From Turnera subulata (Eukaryota; Streptophyta; Magnoliopsida; Malpighiales; Passifloraceae), in NCBI GenBank assembly GCA_028386065.3, contig JAKUCV010001446.1:124001-188000 (forward strand): a stretch of 64,000 nucleotides of DNA, in the 5' to 3' direction. A model generated the notes under the pieces. It did no database searches. It saw only the letters and a list, made by a program, of their open reading frames with translations, and was not told where the DNA came from. Positions 36,456 to 49,010 of the stretch are shown piece by piece (the stretch's first letter is position 1; every line of letters starts with the position of its first letter). The translations under genes and the position numbers were made by a program.

Positions 36456-37199
36456 ATGACTACTGAGCCAACATTCTCTTCTTCTTCAAGCGGGTCTACC
36501 ACCAGTGCACCTATGGGCTCGCTTCTTCCACTTGTCTCTGCTGCGGCTGCATCTGTTGAGCCACTTCAAAACTCGCAGCACTTTGTGTCCATTAAGCTCA
36601 CACATACCAATTATGTATTCTGGAGGGCTCAGATTGAACCCTATCTTACTGATCAAGGAGTCCTTGGCCATATGACTAGCAAATTTCCCTGTCCACCTTT
36701 TATTATTGCTGCTGCAGATGGTACTCCTTAGGAAAGTCCATCGTTTCATCGCTGGGTCCAACAAGACCAGGCTATCCTAAGCACAATCAACTCTTCTATC
36801 ACGGTAGAGGTGTTTCCTAATGTCATTGGCAAACGCACTTCTGAGGAAGCCTGGGATGCTTTGGAATCCTCTTTGGCCTCACCAAACCAGACACAGCACA
36901 TGGCTCTACATACTACGCTTCAGCAGATTACTCAATCTCAGGATGAACTAGTCCTTCAATATTTGAATCGGGCCAAGCGCCTTTCTGACGAACTCGCTGC
37001 TAGTGGTCAGGCTCTCTCTCCAATGGATTTTCAAATTAATGTTGTTCGGGGTCTTCAGCCGGACTTGAAGACGTTTGCCACTGCTGTCACTGCCCGGCCT
37101 GAACCCTTCTCTTTTTCTGAGCTCCAAGGTGTTCTCATGAATTATGAATTCCTCCATCATGATCCTATGAAGGCTCTTTCTCTTGGGTCCCCACCTTAG
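36456..37199 (+). pseudogene. copia B Gag
   Basis: Starts ATG 36456 with a Ser/Thr-rich leader, then NYVFWRAQIEPYL, the typical UBN2/retrotran-gag start. A TAG at 36729-36731 interrupts the frame; it resumes with the helical segment (AWDALESSLASPNQTQHM, LQYLNRAKRLSDELAASG, ARPEPFSFSELQ) and stops again at 37199. Nonsense codons and decay beyond this point preclude a full Gag. Confidence 0.82.
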
Positions 37200-37485
37200 T
37201 CTGAGCCTGTTAAAGATCTGAATCTAGCCCTTGCTGTTCAACCATCTGCTCATATTACTCGACGTGGATGGTAGAGGAACAATCGAGGTTCTTTTCGCCT
37301 CAGTATGACTCACGTCCTCCTCGCACTAATGACAACAACCGACCTTAATGCTAGATATGCGACAAGATTCGTCATACGACGCATACCTATTATCAGCTAG
37401 TTCCTCCGCCTTCTCCCACTGTAAACACTATTTCTCAACTATATTCTGTTCAACCAGTGGTTTTCTGATACAAGTGTGAGTCATC

Positions 37486-40400
37486 ATGTCACACCGGATC
37501 ATCATAGCCTTTCGCAACTACTCTGAGTATCCTGGTAATGACTCTATGCAAGTTGGCAATGGCTATGAACTTCATGTTTCGGGTACTAGTACTTCTCTTC
37601 TTCCTACCCCTATTCATCCACTGTTAATAAAAAATACTCCTCAGGTACCCTCTATTACCAAATCTTTATTGTCCGTACAACAATTCTCTCGTGATAATCA
37701 AGTCTTTTTTGAATTTTAACCTGACTTTTTCCTTGTCAAGGATCAGGCCAACAATACCACACTGCTTACCGGACGGAGTAAAGGTGGCTTGTATGTCTTC
37801 TCACCCAATTCGGCCGAACCCACCACACCTCAAGTGTTGTCTGCTGTTCGGGTTGGAGAGGACATTTGGCACCAGAGATTAGCACATCCTCATTCTCAAC
37901 TTCAACATTGCATAATAAAGACCTTTAGCCTACCAGTAGCATCATGTCATTCGGATTCTTCCTGTCTTGCATGCCCTATGGGAAAATCTACACGTTTACA
38001 TTTAGCCTCTAGTTTGCATCGTGCATCTTGTCTTTTGGAATTAATTTTTAGTGATGTTTGGGGATCATCCCCTTATTCTGGATTTGATGGTAACAAGTAC
38101 TATGTTACTTTTTTGGATGATTACAGTAAGTATATTTGGTATTTTTCCATTAAACGAAAGTCTGATGTGTTTGAAATTTTTAAGACATTCAAATTGCAAG
38201 TTGAAAATCAGTTTAACACTCGCATTAAAATGGTGCAAACTGACTGCGGTGGCGAGTACAGACGGTTACATACATTCTTTGCTCAATGTGGCATCAAACG
38301 CCGCATTATGTGTCTGCATACACATGAATAGAATGGTTCAATAGAAAGGCGTCATAGGCATATCGTAGAGACAGGCCTCACACTAATGGCATAAGCACAG
38401 GTCCCATTCTATTATTGGCCTTATGCGTTTGACACAACAGTGTTTTTAATCAACAGAATGCCAACCAAAATTCTCAATCATAAGAGTCCTTATGAATTAA
38501 TTCACAAGCATGGACTAGATTACACCTTCCTTCGTGTATTTGGCAATTTGTGTTATCCACATCTCAGAGATTACAATCGTCACAAATTTGCATATAGATC
38601 CACTCTTTGCATTTTTCTAGGGTACAGCTCATCACATCATGGATACAGGTGCTTAGAATATGCAACCAAGAAGATATACATTGCTAGGTATGTTCGTTTT
38701 TATGAGTATATTTATCCTTTTAACACGTTAGCACAACCAGTACCAGTTTCCAACTCATCTTCTACTACTTGGGTCTCGGTGCCTTTGTCTGTCTTCTTTC
38801 CGGATAGTACAACAGCACATTCCTCTTCAGAAGCCACTGCTATTAATCCAACGGTATCCTCTTCTTCTCCCTTATCTCCTCTCTTATCTCCATCTCCAAA
38901 TCCAGGGACACCAATCTCTTCTTCGTCACGTTCGCTAGATCACATTTCCCAGAACACAACTCCTACTTCCACTTCACTACCTAATACCACATCCACTATA
39001 TTATCTCATAGACAGCCAATATCTCCCATAGTAGGCCTTAATCTTTCTTACATAGACTCCTCCTCACCCACACCAACACCACCACAAAGTCCAACTCCAC
39101 CTCATCGAATGACTTTGCGCTCTAACCCAAGACCTGTAACCAGATACTCGCCCTCAAATTATATTGCTCAGTTGCAGGATAAGAAATTTCATGAGCCAAC
39201 CTACTTCATAGAGGCATCTAAGAGCAGGGAGTGGCGTGAGGCTATAAAGGATGAATTCAATGCATTGATTCGTAATAACACATGGCAGCTTGTACCCTAT
39301 CATCCCACTATGAATATTGTTGGGAACAAGTGGGTTTATCGCATCAAAACAAAGGCAAATGGTGAGATTGAAAGGTATAAGGCTAGATTGGTGACCAAGT
39401 GATTTCACCAACGAGAAGGACTTGACTACACAGAAGTTTTTAGTCCCGTTGTTAAGCCAACAATGATTTCGGGTGGTTCTAAGCTATGCATTGAAACGAC
39501 ACTGGACAGTTCGTCAACTAGACGTCAGAAATGCATTTTTACATGGGAACCTTGATGAAGGCATTTACATGCAGCAGCCACAGGGATTTATTGCACCTGA
39601 TAGACCCACCCATGTATATAAGTTGCAAAAATCGTTGTATGGGCTTAAACAGGCTCCCCGGGCCTGGTATAAATGCTAAGTGATTACTTAATTGCCCAAG
39701 GTTTTGTAATCTCTCGAGCTGATCTGTCTCTCTTGATTTATAACCTTGACAGTGTTGTTTTCTATGCACTAGTGTATGTTGATGACATTTTTCTTACAGG
39801 AAACAACCTATCATTCCTTGCTGCATTGCTTGGAAAATTAGGGGATGAGTTTTCAATTCAGAATCTGGGCCCAGTAAATTACTTTCTTGGAGTGCAAGTT
39901 CACTATAATACTGTAGGCATGCTACTGACATAAACAAAGTACATCTAAGACTTGTTACAACATGCTGAGATCATAAATTGTAAACCACTACAAACACCAG
40001 CCTCTACATTGGTGAAGCTTCAAAAAACAAGAGGGTCAGCTTTCATTGATCCCACTCTTTATTGCCAAATAGTTGGCTCCTTACAGTACTTGGTGATTAC
40101 TCATCCCGACATCATGTTTGCAGTTGGCAAGATAAGTCAATATATGCAAAACCCGACGGATGATCATTTTACGACAGTAAAATGGGTTCTACGATACCTA
40201 AAAAACACAATGCATTATGGTCTTCAGCTCACTCGTAGTCTCAGTTCGTCTCTCTCAGTTTTTATAGATGCAGATTGGGGGGGAGGGGGGTAATCTTGAT
40301 GACAAAAAGTCCACAGCTGGATATCTTGTATTCCTCAGCAAGAATATTATTTCTTGGGCATGTCGCAAGCAACGGACTGTGGCTCGCTCATCCACAGAAG

Positions 40401-40729
40401 CCGAGTACAAGGCATTAGCTGACGGTAGTGCCGAACTCATATGGGTTTAGAGTCTTCTAAAGGAACTCGACATTATGCATTCTGTTTTGGTATTATGGTG
40501 TGATAATATGGGGGCAACTTACCTAAGCCATAATCCCATTCAGCACACAAGAACGAAACATGTGGCACTAGATTACCATTTTGTTCGAGATCAGATCGCA
40601 AAGAAAAAACTTCAGGTTCAATTTCTCCACAGCGAAGAACAGTTAGCAAATATTTTGACAAAACCTCTCTCAGCCCAACGGTTTCAAACCTTGCGTCACA
40701 AACTCAACCTCTGCTCTGCTCCGGTTTAG
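37486..40729 (+). pseudogene. copia B Pol polyprotein
   Basis: Pieces in several frames: protease/pre-integrase region (37486-37880), the integrase zinc finger around WHQRLAHPH (His pair) and CLACPMGKS, integrase core with LIFSDVWG and TDCGGEY, then RT from about 39200 (GNKWVYRIK, ERYKARLV) with YVDDIFLTG retained at about 39775. RNase H has DADWGG (interrupted near 40290 by an extra G run), TEAEYKALA and TKHVALDYHFVRD. Ends at TAG 40729, just before the 3' LTR. At least six stops or shifts are visible. Confidence 0.85.
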
Positions 40730-40741
40730 TTTGCGGGAGAG

Positions 40742-40984
40742 TATTAGCACAAGATAAACCTCAGCCGAAAATGACTGTATCAGCTAAGGCTTATCTTGAA
40801 GACTTAGAGTCCTAGTATTTGTCATACATGTTTGTATAATTTGATAGGGAGACTTTTTCTCATGTGTTATACGAGAGTCTGTAAACTTTGTAAGTACACT
40901 GACGTATTATATAAGTAAAGCCAAAGGCTCACAGTTTAGTGTGCCTGAGAATATACACAATTATATTGAATCTGTATTTCTATA
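40742..40984 (+). repeat. 3' LTR of copia B
   Basis: Direct repeat of 36150-36391 with a handful of substitutions, preceded by a short purine tract GCGGGAGAG. Confidence 0.9.
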
Positions 40985-41614
40985 AAGGTTGAGTGTTGGC
41001 TTTGGTCGGCCATCAACAATGCTATCCTCACCAAAGACGTGCTCGGATATAGAGGTATCTTAACTTGGATAGCTGGGGCTTATATAGGCGAATCTCTGGA
41101 GGGACACCATTGATTAAGACTAACTTGAAGAAGATACTGGATTTCGAAATTTAGTCACTCTATTTGTTCTTTTTGTCAATCTCACCTTGAATCTAGAGAT
41201 CATGCCCTACTCACTTGTCTGGTGATTTGGAGGAGGCTGTGGTGTAAATTATGTAACTGGTGGGAATGGGTGGCACCAGAATCTATTGAGGACTTGCTAA
41301 TACAGTGGGCTTTCGCCTGTCCCTCTCGCTGCAACAGATCTTTATGGGTTGCTATTGCTTTTGCTACCCTGTGGTCCATTTGGCTGAAAAGAAATAGAAG
41401 AATTTTCAATAATGTTGCTGCAGATTTGGACAGGCTTATGGACATCATTCTTGTTCATGTAACCTTGCGGATTAAATCTGTGAAGCCTGATTTCCCATTC
41501 AACACCTCCAGCGTTATGTCAAACACCGAGACTATCAGGAATTGGCATGGACCTCATCGAGATTTGCAGTTACTTGCTTCCTTGCCCAGATTTGGCCCTA
41601 ATCATCTTAATTAG
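40985..41614 (+). pseudogene. LINE-A ORF2 C-terminus (zf-RVT region)
   Basis: Reading on from APFK/VECWLW, the sequence includes CSFCQSHLESRDHALLTC, the zinc-binding reverse transcriptase tail common in plant LINEs, then WLKRNRRIF and a stop at 41614. It is parallel to LINE-B 47690-48225 with moderate divergence. Breaks in frame occur between 41050 and 41160. Confidence 0.75.
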
Positions 41615-42305
41615 TTATTCTGTGCTTGAGCTTTGAGACTTCTAGCTTTTGAGTTGTGCGCCTCTTCAGTTTGTGACTTTCTTAGTTTGTATGCGCCATG
41701 TATGACCATGACCTCTGTATAACTTTGTATATTTCTTACAGTTTTAGTAAAAAAAAAAAGAAGTATTGCCTTTAGCCTCATAACAATATGCTTAAGCTAT
41801 GTTCAATGTTTCTCTTTTTTTTCCAGAACCCCTATATATCGCTCTTTTATCTTCCATTCTCTCAGCTAAAAACATTTTACAGCTCTTTATATATTCTCCT
41901 CTGTTTTACTCCAATTTTAATTCTTTTGCCTTCCCTGTCAATAGTACACATCCAAACATATTGTTTACCAACGAGTTTAAATATATAGAAGGCCATAAAA
42001 ATGAATGGCACTCTTATCTTCAAGGCTTGAAGTTGAATTGGCCACAATGAAACATGCATCACGCAGAACTGGAAGAGTTTAACTCAGTTGATGTATAAGT
42101 ACCCAGGTTGCTCGATCGGCTCAAGTTCAGAAGCAAAAATTAATCATTGGTTATAGTGGCCCGTGTTCAGTAGAATCAGTACCACTAGGCAAGAGAGGTC
42201 ATCAAGCATCATATAGTTTTTCCCTAGTTTTCTCTTTTAGACTCCAAAATAATTACAAAACTAAATTAAAAAATAGTAACACAATACAAAATTATAAGTG
42301 TTGTA

Positions 42306-44487
42306 TTACCAAACCACCAAATACATCATCCCCCCACCGCCACAAACCGCCTCTACCTTCCACACCAATCCCACATCGCATCCATATTTATACAACTTCC
42401 AGCGCCGTAATAAACACTCACCCCAGGAAACGAACCTCCCAGGTCCCACACCATCATACAAAACCAACCATTTTTCCAAATGGAGTCGGAGTTTAATCGA
42501 AAAAGCCATAGAGAAAAATCAAGTAGTTAGCCTTTATGTGGAGGGCATACCAGAGCATTGGGTTCCTACGAATGTTCACTTGATGATGAATAAATTTACA
42601 GAAGTTATGGATGTTTATATTCCGAACAAGTTATCTAGGGCCGGGAGAAGATTTGCTTTTGTTCGCTACAGAAACAATGTTCACATTCCTTCTTTGCTCA
42701 ATAGCATTAACTCAAAGCATGTTGATAATGTGGAATTAGTTGCTACCGTTGCCAAAACTCGTCATGAAGGCAAAGGAAAACTCAATGGCAAGGGCAATGC
42801 TGCGAGTAGACTTTCGGATAGTGTCGACATGGGTAGATATGCGAACAGCGATAGATCCTTTGTAGAGGCAGTTCGGATGCCACGAAGTCCTGTCTTGGTC
42901 CCTGGTAGGGTTATGAAGGATGATGCTCAGCCTCCAGCAAACTCTGCTTTTTTGGCCAAGTATAACTGTCCTCCATGGCTGAAGTGTTGTGCACTAGGGG
43001 TCCTGAAGAATCCTATGCCTTTCCAAAACCTTCTTGACTTGTTTCCTGCTAATGAAAGCCCAGTGATTAATGTTATCCTCATTGGGGGAGTATCATTCCT
43101 ATTCAGGTTTAAGTCTGTTGCAGATTTGAATGAGACGTATGGGAATCAGCCCACCTGGTTCAATCAGCTGTTCACGTCGTTCAGGCAGTGGCGTGAAGGC
43201 GATGCTGCAACCAATCGGTTGTGCTGGGTTTTGGTCAAGGGTACTCCTCCCTCAGCTTGGTCGGAGGATTTCTTCCGGCTTCTTGTATCTGGTTTTAGAT
43301 CAATGGTGGACTGGAGTTCTGAATCCAGAAGCTTGGTGCGCATGGATGTAGCAGAGGTCTTGATTTTGACAAGCGCTAATTCCTCTATCAACAAGGACTT
43401 AGCGGTAAAGATTGGAGATAAAAGTTCTATAATTAGCATTGCCGAATCTCAATACAACCCGTTGGACTGGGTATGGTCCAAACCTACCACCACTGCGAGT
43501 TCGTCATTCTCCCAGGGAAGAGCTCCGGCCGACGAGGACCATTAACAGTCTCAGCAACGCCTTGCTGGGCCTCCGTCACCTGCACATAACCCTAGTAAAC
43601 CTGCCAGCAATGCAATGTCGTCATCTGATGATCCGTTTGAATTACGGCCAATTATCGCAGGGTCAGGTAGACAGGATGCACAGACACAACTGCCCAGATA
43701 AACATGTTCCCCCACGCCTATTCCTTCTGAGGCGACCAACTCTATTTCCAAGGAAGATGAGCATCTATCTAATATGGCAAAAAACATTCCCCTGACAGAT
43801 AGTGTATTTCAACAACCACCTTTTTTACCCAACTCCACTAACCTTACCACACAACTTGACATTGGTCTGGTATCTGGGGACTGCCCTTTTGGTTCGGCCC
43901 ACCCCAAAAAGCCCAGTTTTGAGAGCCCACAACCAATAGTACCATACCAATCCACCCCATCCAGTTCCCACTCCCAATCCAAAACACCATCTCCTTATAC
44001 ACCAATACACATAGATAGTGTTGTGTCGTCTCGCTTCTCCTCTTCAGACAACACCTTATCTTCATGGAGCGTGTCTTATCCCTCACTTCCCATAGAAAAT
44101 CAATAATCCTCATTCAACGCTGCAGTGGAGAGGCAAGTTCTCGCAGTTTTAAAACACCTTGGGATTCCCAGATTCAAAAAGACCAAGTATATCAACAATA
44201 ACGGGAGTGTTGGGTCCTTACCCATGAGCAAGCAGTTGGAATCTGATTCAGATATGTATAGAATAAATCGTGGAGTTCTCGATGGCGGCAAGGAAGTCTC
44301 TAGCGGGTGCAGTGTCAGTAGCCTTGTGCTGGTGTCTTTTACTGCAGTAGAAATTGAGGAGACAAATCGAGTCGGGGATATTGTTGGTTGGGATAGAAGC
44401 AACAGAGAAGCAGAGATTGACACTCTTATTGATGCAATGATTACCAGTGAAGCTTTCGAGTGGGTGAAGCTGAGAGCTACAGAATAG
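42306..44487 (+). pseudogene. LINE-B ORF1 (RRM-containing nucleic-acid-binding protein)
   Basis: One uninterrupted frame apart from nonsense codons at 43543, 43699 and 44104, ending with TAG at 44485-44487. An RNA-recognition motif is visible at about 42530-42670: SLYVEGIP (RNP2-like) and RRFAFVRY (RNP1-like). Such ORF1 proteins bind LINE RNA to form the ribonucleoprotein. The start codon is not clear; in-frame methionines appear only inside the RRM region, so the first codons are lost or lie further left. Confidence 0.72.
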
Positions 44488-44523
44488 AAGTCCAGTTTGT
44501 AGATAAGTGTTATTTTTCTGTTT

Positions 44524-47500
44524 ATGTTTAATTTGATTTCATGGAATGTGAGGGGTCTCAACTTATCCTCTAAGTAATCACAAGTTCGTAATCTGGTGGG
44601 TCGCATGAAGCCAACTTTTGTCTTCCTTAGTGAAACTAAGTGCGCGAACGTGGATGTTGTTTTTTGTCACAAAGTGTGGGGTAGGGGACAAATTGATTTC
44701 GTAGTTGTCGATGCTGCTGGTCGTGCTGGTAGATTAATTTTAATATGGGATTGTGACATGTTCCAAGCAAGCCGGGTAGTTTTCAGTAATACCTGGATCC
44801 TTGTGGAGGGGTGCTTCGTGCATAACATGCAGTATGTTACTATCTGCGGTGTGTATGGGGATTCTGCCTTGGAGGGCCGTATTGAGATGTTTGAGGGCCT
44901 CATCAATCTCAGGCAATCATTCACGGCGCCTTAGCTAGTCTTTGGGCATTTTAACGAGACATTGTCAGATCAAGACCGTAAAAGCAAGAGAGTTTGCCGT
45001 CGGGGTGCTACGGCTTTTGACATGTTCGTGCAGAGCAGTAATTTAATAGAGCTTGATCTCGTAGATAGGTTGTTTGCATGGAGCAATTCGATAGCTGCAA
45101 GTCGTATCGACAGAATTTTTGCGGAAGGGGAATGGTTCACCATGTTCCCTCATTTGTGTCTCAAGTCTGGAAGCAAGCTCGGATCAGATCATTGCCCTCT
45201 TTTCCTACAACAAGAGATGTGTGATAGGGGCAGACGGCCATTTCGATTTCTGTCCGCTTGGTGGGAGTTCCCAAATTTTCATACGGTACTAGTTGACATG
45301 TGGGAGACAGCTTGCAACGAATTTCCAAGAAAATTTAATTTACTCAAAAAGCTCAGCTTGATGCGAAAATTGCTGGTGAGATGGAACAGAGAAGTTTTTG
45401 GTGATGTTAATGGAAAGATCGCTGAGCAGCAAAGCAGAATCGACAAGTTTGACAAGGAAAGTGAGATTAGGAACTTATCTGTTGATGAAATCCATATGGT
45501 CAGTAACTTGAAAGCTGAACTGGTGTCTAAGACCAAACAACTTGAAAGTATATAGCGGCAGAAGGCTAGGCTTAATTGGTGTAGACTCGGAGACAGAAAC
45601 ACCAGATTTTTTCATGTTTCTGCATGCGTACGGGAAAGGACAAACAGATTAGACCATATTCAGTCTCAGAATGGCGTGATTTCAGAACCAAGTAATGTCA
45701 AGTCTGCAACCAAGGAGTTTTTTGCTAATATTTACTCTAGTCAGTCCAAATCACGTCCAACTATTGGCTCTCTTCCTTTCTCTAAGCTTGACCCAAATGA
45801 TGCTAGTAGGCTGGAAAGGCCATTCACGTTGGAGGAATTGAAGGAAGCAGTTTGGGCTTGCGACAGCTCTAAAGGCCCTGGGTCGGATGGCTTTAACTTT
45901 AGTTTCTACAAAAAGTGTTGGCCTTTTCTTAAAGATGATCTGTTGGATATAATTATCTATTTTCAGGAAAAAGCGAGGCTACCCAGAGGCGTCAATACTG
46001 CTTATATCACTCTTTTACCGAAAAAAGCTGGTGCGAATATGCTAGAAGACTACAGACCAATTACTCTTGTTAACGGGTTGTATAAGATAATCGCTAAGAT
46101 GCTTGCCTCGAGATTGAAGTTTGTGATGCCTAACATTATTGGTCAGCAACAAACCGGATTTATGGAGGGGAGAAATATTATGGATGGGGCATCCCTTGCA
46201 GGCGAGTTCGTCCACAGTATTAAGAAGAGCAAGACCAAGACGGTTGTTTGGAAGTTAGACTTCCTGAAGGCCTATGACTCCGTTGATTGGGATTATTTGT
46301 TGCAGGTCATGTTGGCGATGGGTTTTGGGCAGAAATGGAGAATGTTGATCAAAGAATGTTTGTCAACATCGTTACTTGCAGTATTGGTGAACGGATGTCT
46401 TACTGAAGAGTTTTCGATGGGGAGAGGGCTTAAACAGGGTGACCCCCTGTCACCTTTCCTATTTAACATTGCTGCAGAAGGTTTACCTTGTGTCTTAAAC
46501 AAGGCTGTGAACTCACAACTCATAGAGGAGGTTCCCGTGCATAACGTTACTGCCTCAGTACTGCAGTACGTTAATGACACCATTCTTTTTTCACCTGCTA
46601 AAAGTTCTGTGTTATTAAATCTAAAGAGGTGTCTTCGTGTGTTCGAGGCATTATCCGGGTTAAGCATTAATTTTCATAAGAGTAGTGTGGTTGGCATTAA
46701 TTTGGCACAGTCAGAAGTAACTCACTTTGCTAATATGTTGCACTGCTGCCCCGAGAACTTCCCATTCAAGTATTTGGGATTCTCTCTTGGAGCTAACATG
46801 CGGCATGCGACCACGTGGAAACCGGTGATTGACAAGTTTAGTTCGCGGCTCGCATTTTGGAAAGGTAGACATCTATCTATTGGTGGGAGAGTAACCTTGA
46901 TCAAATCGGTTTTGTGCGGGCTTCCAGTTTATTTTATGTCAATATACCGAATGCCCGTGGTAGTTGCAAGGAAGGTTATTAGCATCGAGAGGAACTTCTT
47001 CTGGAAGGGACTTGATAAGTCGAGAAAGGTTTGTCTAGTAGCATGGCAAAAGATTGCAGCCCCCAAGAGTCTCGGCGGCATGGGGATAGTTGACATTACG
47101 ATTCTGAATCAATGCCTGTTGTTTAAATGGCTTTGGAACTACACTTGCGCAGGGGAGAAGAAATGGAGTGCACTGATAAAGAATAAATGCGCGAGTGACG
47201 CATGTGGCTTATCACCAAGTTTTGATTTGTCTAAAGCATCTATAACTTGGAAGGACATTGTGCACTCTGGTTCCTGTGAGAGTCAATCTAAAGTCGGGTT
47301 GTGGGCTGGTTCCAATATCAAAATTGGAGATGGTGCATCTGCGAAGTTCTGGTTGGAAGATTGGTCAGGTACCGGAGTGTTTTGCAGCAAATACCATAGA
47401 ATATTCTCTGTGTCGTTGTGTAAAAACATGTCTGTGGCAGAATGTTTAAAATTTGTTCATGGCACTCCCATGTGGAGAAATTGTTGGCGGAGACCATTAC

Positions 47501-48225
47501 GCGATTGGGAAGTGGAGGAGGTTGAATGTCTACGAGCTGATATTCAGGGTATAAGGTTAAATGAAAGACTTGTTGATGAGAGAAGGTGGACAGGTGATAC
47601 CAAGGGAGTATACTCTGTGAAGAATGAGAGGGATTACATATACAACATTTCCAAAATCAGGAGATTCAAACCTTTACCGTGGTTCGGATTCGTCCCTTTT
47701 AAGGTTGAGTGTTGGTTCTGGTTAGCATTAAACCACGGCATTCCCACAAAAGACGCCCTTCGTCAACGCGGTATTGTGTCACTGGCCGACTCTATATGCT
47801 CTATGTGCTCTTGTCACCTTGAGACACGGGATCATCTTCTTGTCAATTGTCCAGTCACATGGAGCATCTGGACAAGAATATGCAAGTGGTGGGGAGTGCA
47901 GTGCTGTTTCCCGAGTTCTTTGGAAGAATTCATTATGCAGTGGCCATTTCTTTCTCCTATAAGTGTTAGCAGGTCAACTTGGGTGATTCTGGGTTTCTCT
48001 ACTCTATGGGCACTATGGCTTGAGCGCAACAGAAGGATTTTCAAGTCCACGAGTACAAACTGTGATACCATGGTGGACACAATTATTGTTCATGCCATTG
48101 CTTGGCTGCGAGCACTTCAACGATACTTCCCCTATTTGGTGTCCTACATGTTGTCAACTGCAGAGGCCCTAAAGGATTGGAAGGGTATCAATAAAAATTA
48201 CCACCTTCTCACTACCTGCTCCTGA
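44524..48225 (+). pseudogene. LINE-B ORF2 (endonuclease-reverse transcriptase)
   Basis: One frame of 1233 codons plus stop, with three nonsense codons (44575, 44932, 45553) and no frameshift. Endonuclease motifs: WNVRG, FLSETK, GVYGD and SDHCPL are present, but the usual GDFN Asp is His (FGHFNE). RT: KGPGSDGFNFSFYK, YRPITLVNGLYK, KLDFLKAYDSVDW and GLKQGDPLSPFLF are present, but the active-site box reads QYVNDT instead of a YADD-type box, replacing one catalytic Asp with Asn. The C-terminal zinc-binding tail CSMCSCHLETRDHLLVNC follows. It is therefore inactive on two independent counts besides the stops. Confidence 0.88.
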
Positions 48226-48445
48226 CGTGAAGTCATCAGTGATGACTTGTCGATGTTGCGCATAGACAGCATTGGGTTATTCTTGCCATAGTTTACTCTG
48301 TCTACATCTTACTTCTTCATTTGTACACTTAAATTCAGCCAATAAATAAAGATCTTCGTTAGCATAAAAAAAAAAGTATTTTTGTTTTTCACTGTTTCTG
48401 TGCAAGAGAATATATAGCCAAATACAAAATAGGTATTTGGTCATT

Positions 48446-48797
48446 GCTTGGTTGGCAATACTTGATAAGCTCTATACACGTGCAAGACTTAACAATTGGG
48501 GCTTAGTCGATGATAATCGCTGCCTCTTTTGTTCTCAATTTGAGGAATCAAGGGACCATCTATTCTTTGCTTGCACCTATTCTTCTTATGTCTTACAAGC
48601 TATTCTAGAGAAATGAAGTATATATCGATCGATTGGATGTTGGCATTCTGATTTCTCTTGGGTTATACAGAATCTCCAGAAAAGATCGTTGAAGTCAATG
48701 GTTTTGCGTATTGCTTGGAATGCTACCATTTATTGCCTATGGAAGGAGCGTAATTCCTGATTTTTTAACCGTCTTCTTCGGCCTCCTGAAAGTATTG
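48446..48797 (+). pseudogene. LINE-C ORF2 C-terminal fragment (zf-RVT), left part
   Basis: The frame includes CLFCSQFEESRDHLFFAC, the LINE zinc tail, then WNATIYCLWKERN. There are stops at about 48614 and 48757. The continuation after the MULE (50834-50960) reads VVEICTIVRDRFAGL and ends at TAA near 50950. It is a different LINE family from LINE-A and LINE-B by sequence. Confidence 0.75.
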
Positions 48798-49010
48798 GGG
48801 TTTTTGGTATAGTTAGTACCCAACTTTCTTACATTGGGTCAATCGTGTACCTACAACTTTTCTCGAGACATTTATGTACCTAGAGTTTTAGCGGGCAGGT
48901 CAGTCATGGGTCTCGGGCGGGGCATATGTTGACGTGGATGCTGCCCTAAAATTGGGCTGCTGCCCGTTACTCAAAACGACGACGTATCATCCCAATACGA
49001 TGTCGTTTTA
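48798..49010. repeat. Left terminal inverted repeat of the Pack-MULE
   Basis: Pairs with the reverse complement of 50612-50824 with roughly 90% identity over the outer 140 bp and more divergence further in. Confidence 0.9.

Larger units (their letters stand above)
36150..40984 (+). mobile_element. Ty1/copia retrotransposon B, complete but inactive
   Basis: Two LTRs of about 242 bp flank gag-pol in copia order. AAGG(T) flanks both sides and the interrupted LINE sequence reads through when the element is removed, so the insertion boundaries are firm to one or two bases. Numerous stops and frameshifts inactivate it. Confidence 0.9.
35986..41761 (+). mobile_element. LINE-A, 5'-truncated L1-type element split by copia B
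   Basis: Joining 36149 to 40985 restores a LINE reading: APFKVECW spans the junction, matching LINE-B's PFKVECWFW. The rest runs to a stop at 41614, a 3' UTR, and a poly(A) of about 11 A at 41750-41760. The left border is approximate, set where similarity to duplication unit 3 stops. Confidence 0.72.
42306..48375 (+). mobile_element. LINE-B, nearly full-length L1-type retrotransposon
   Basis: ORF1 and ORF2 in tandem, a 3' UTR with AATAAATAAAG, and a poly(A) of about 10 A ending at 48375. It interrupts unit 2 at the point equivalent to about 33690 in unit 1. A short AAGT-type target repeat is possible but weak. The 5' end is probably truncated because no ATG precedes the RRM in frame. Confidence 0.85.

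Noticed and set aside
42298..42306. Start codon of LINE-B ORF1 at 42298
   Set aside because: The codon there is GTG, lies in the flanking duplicated DNA, and no in-frame ATG precedes the RRM; the element is probably 5'-truncated.
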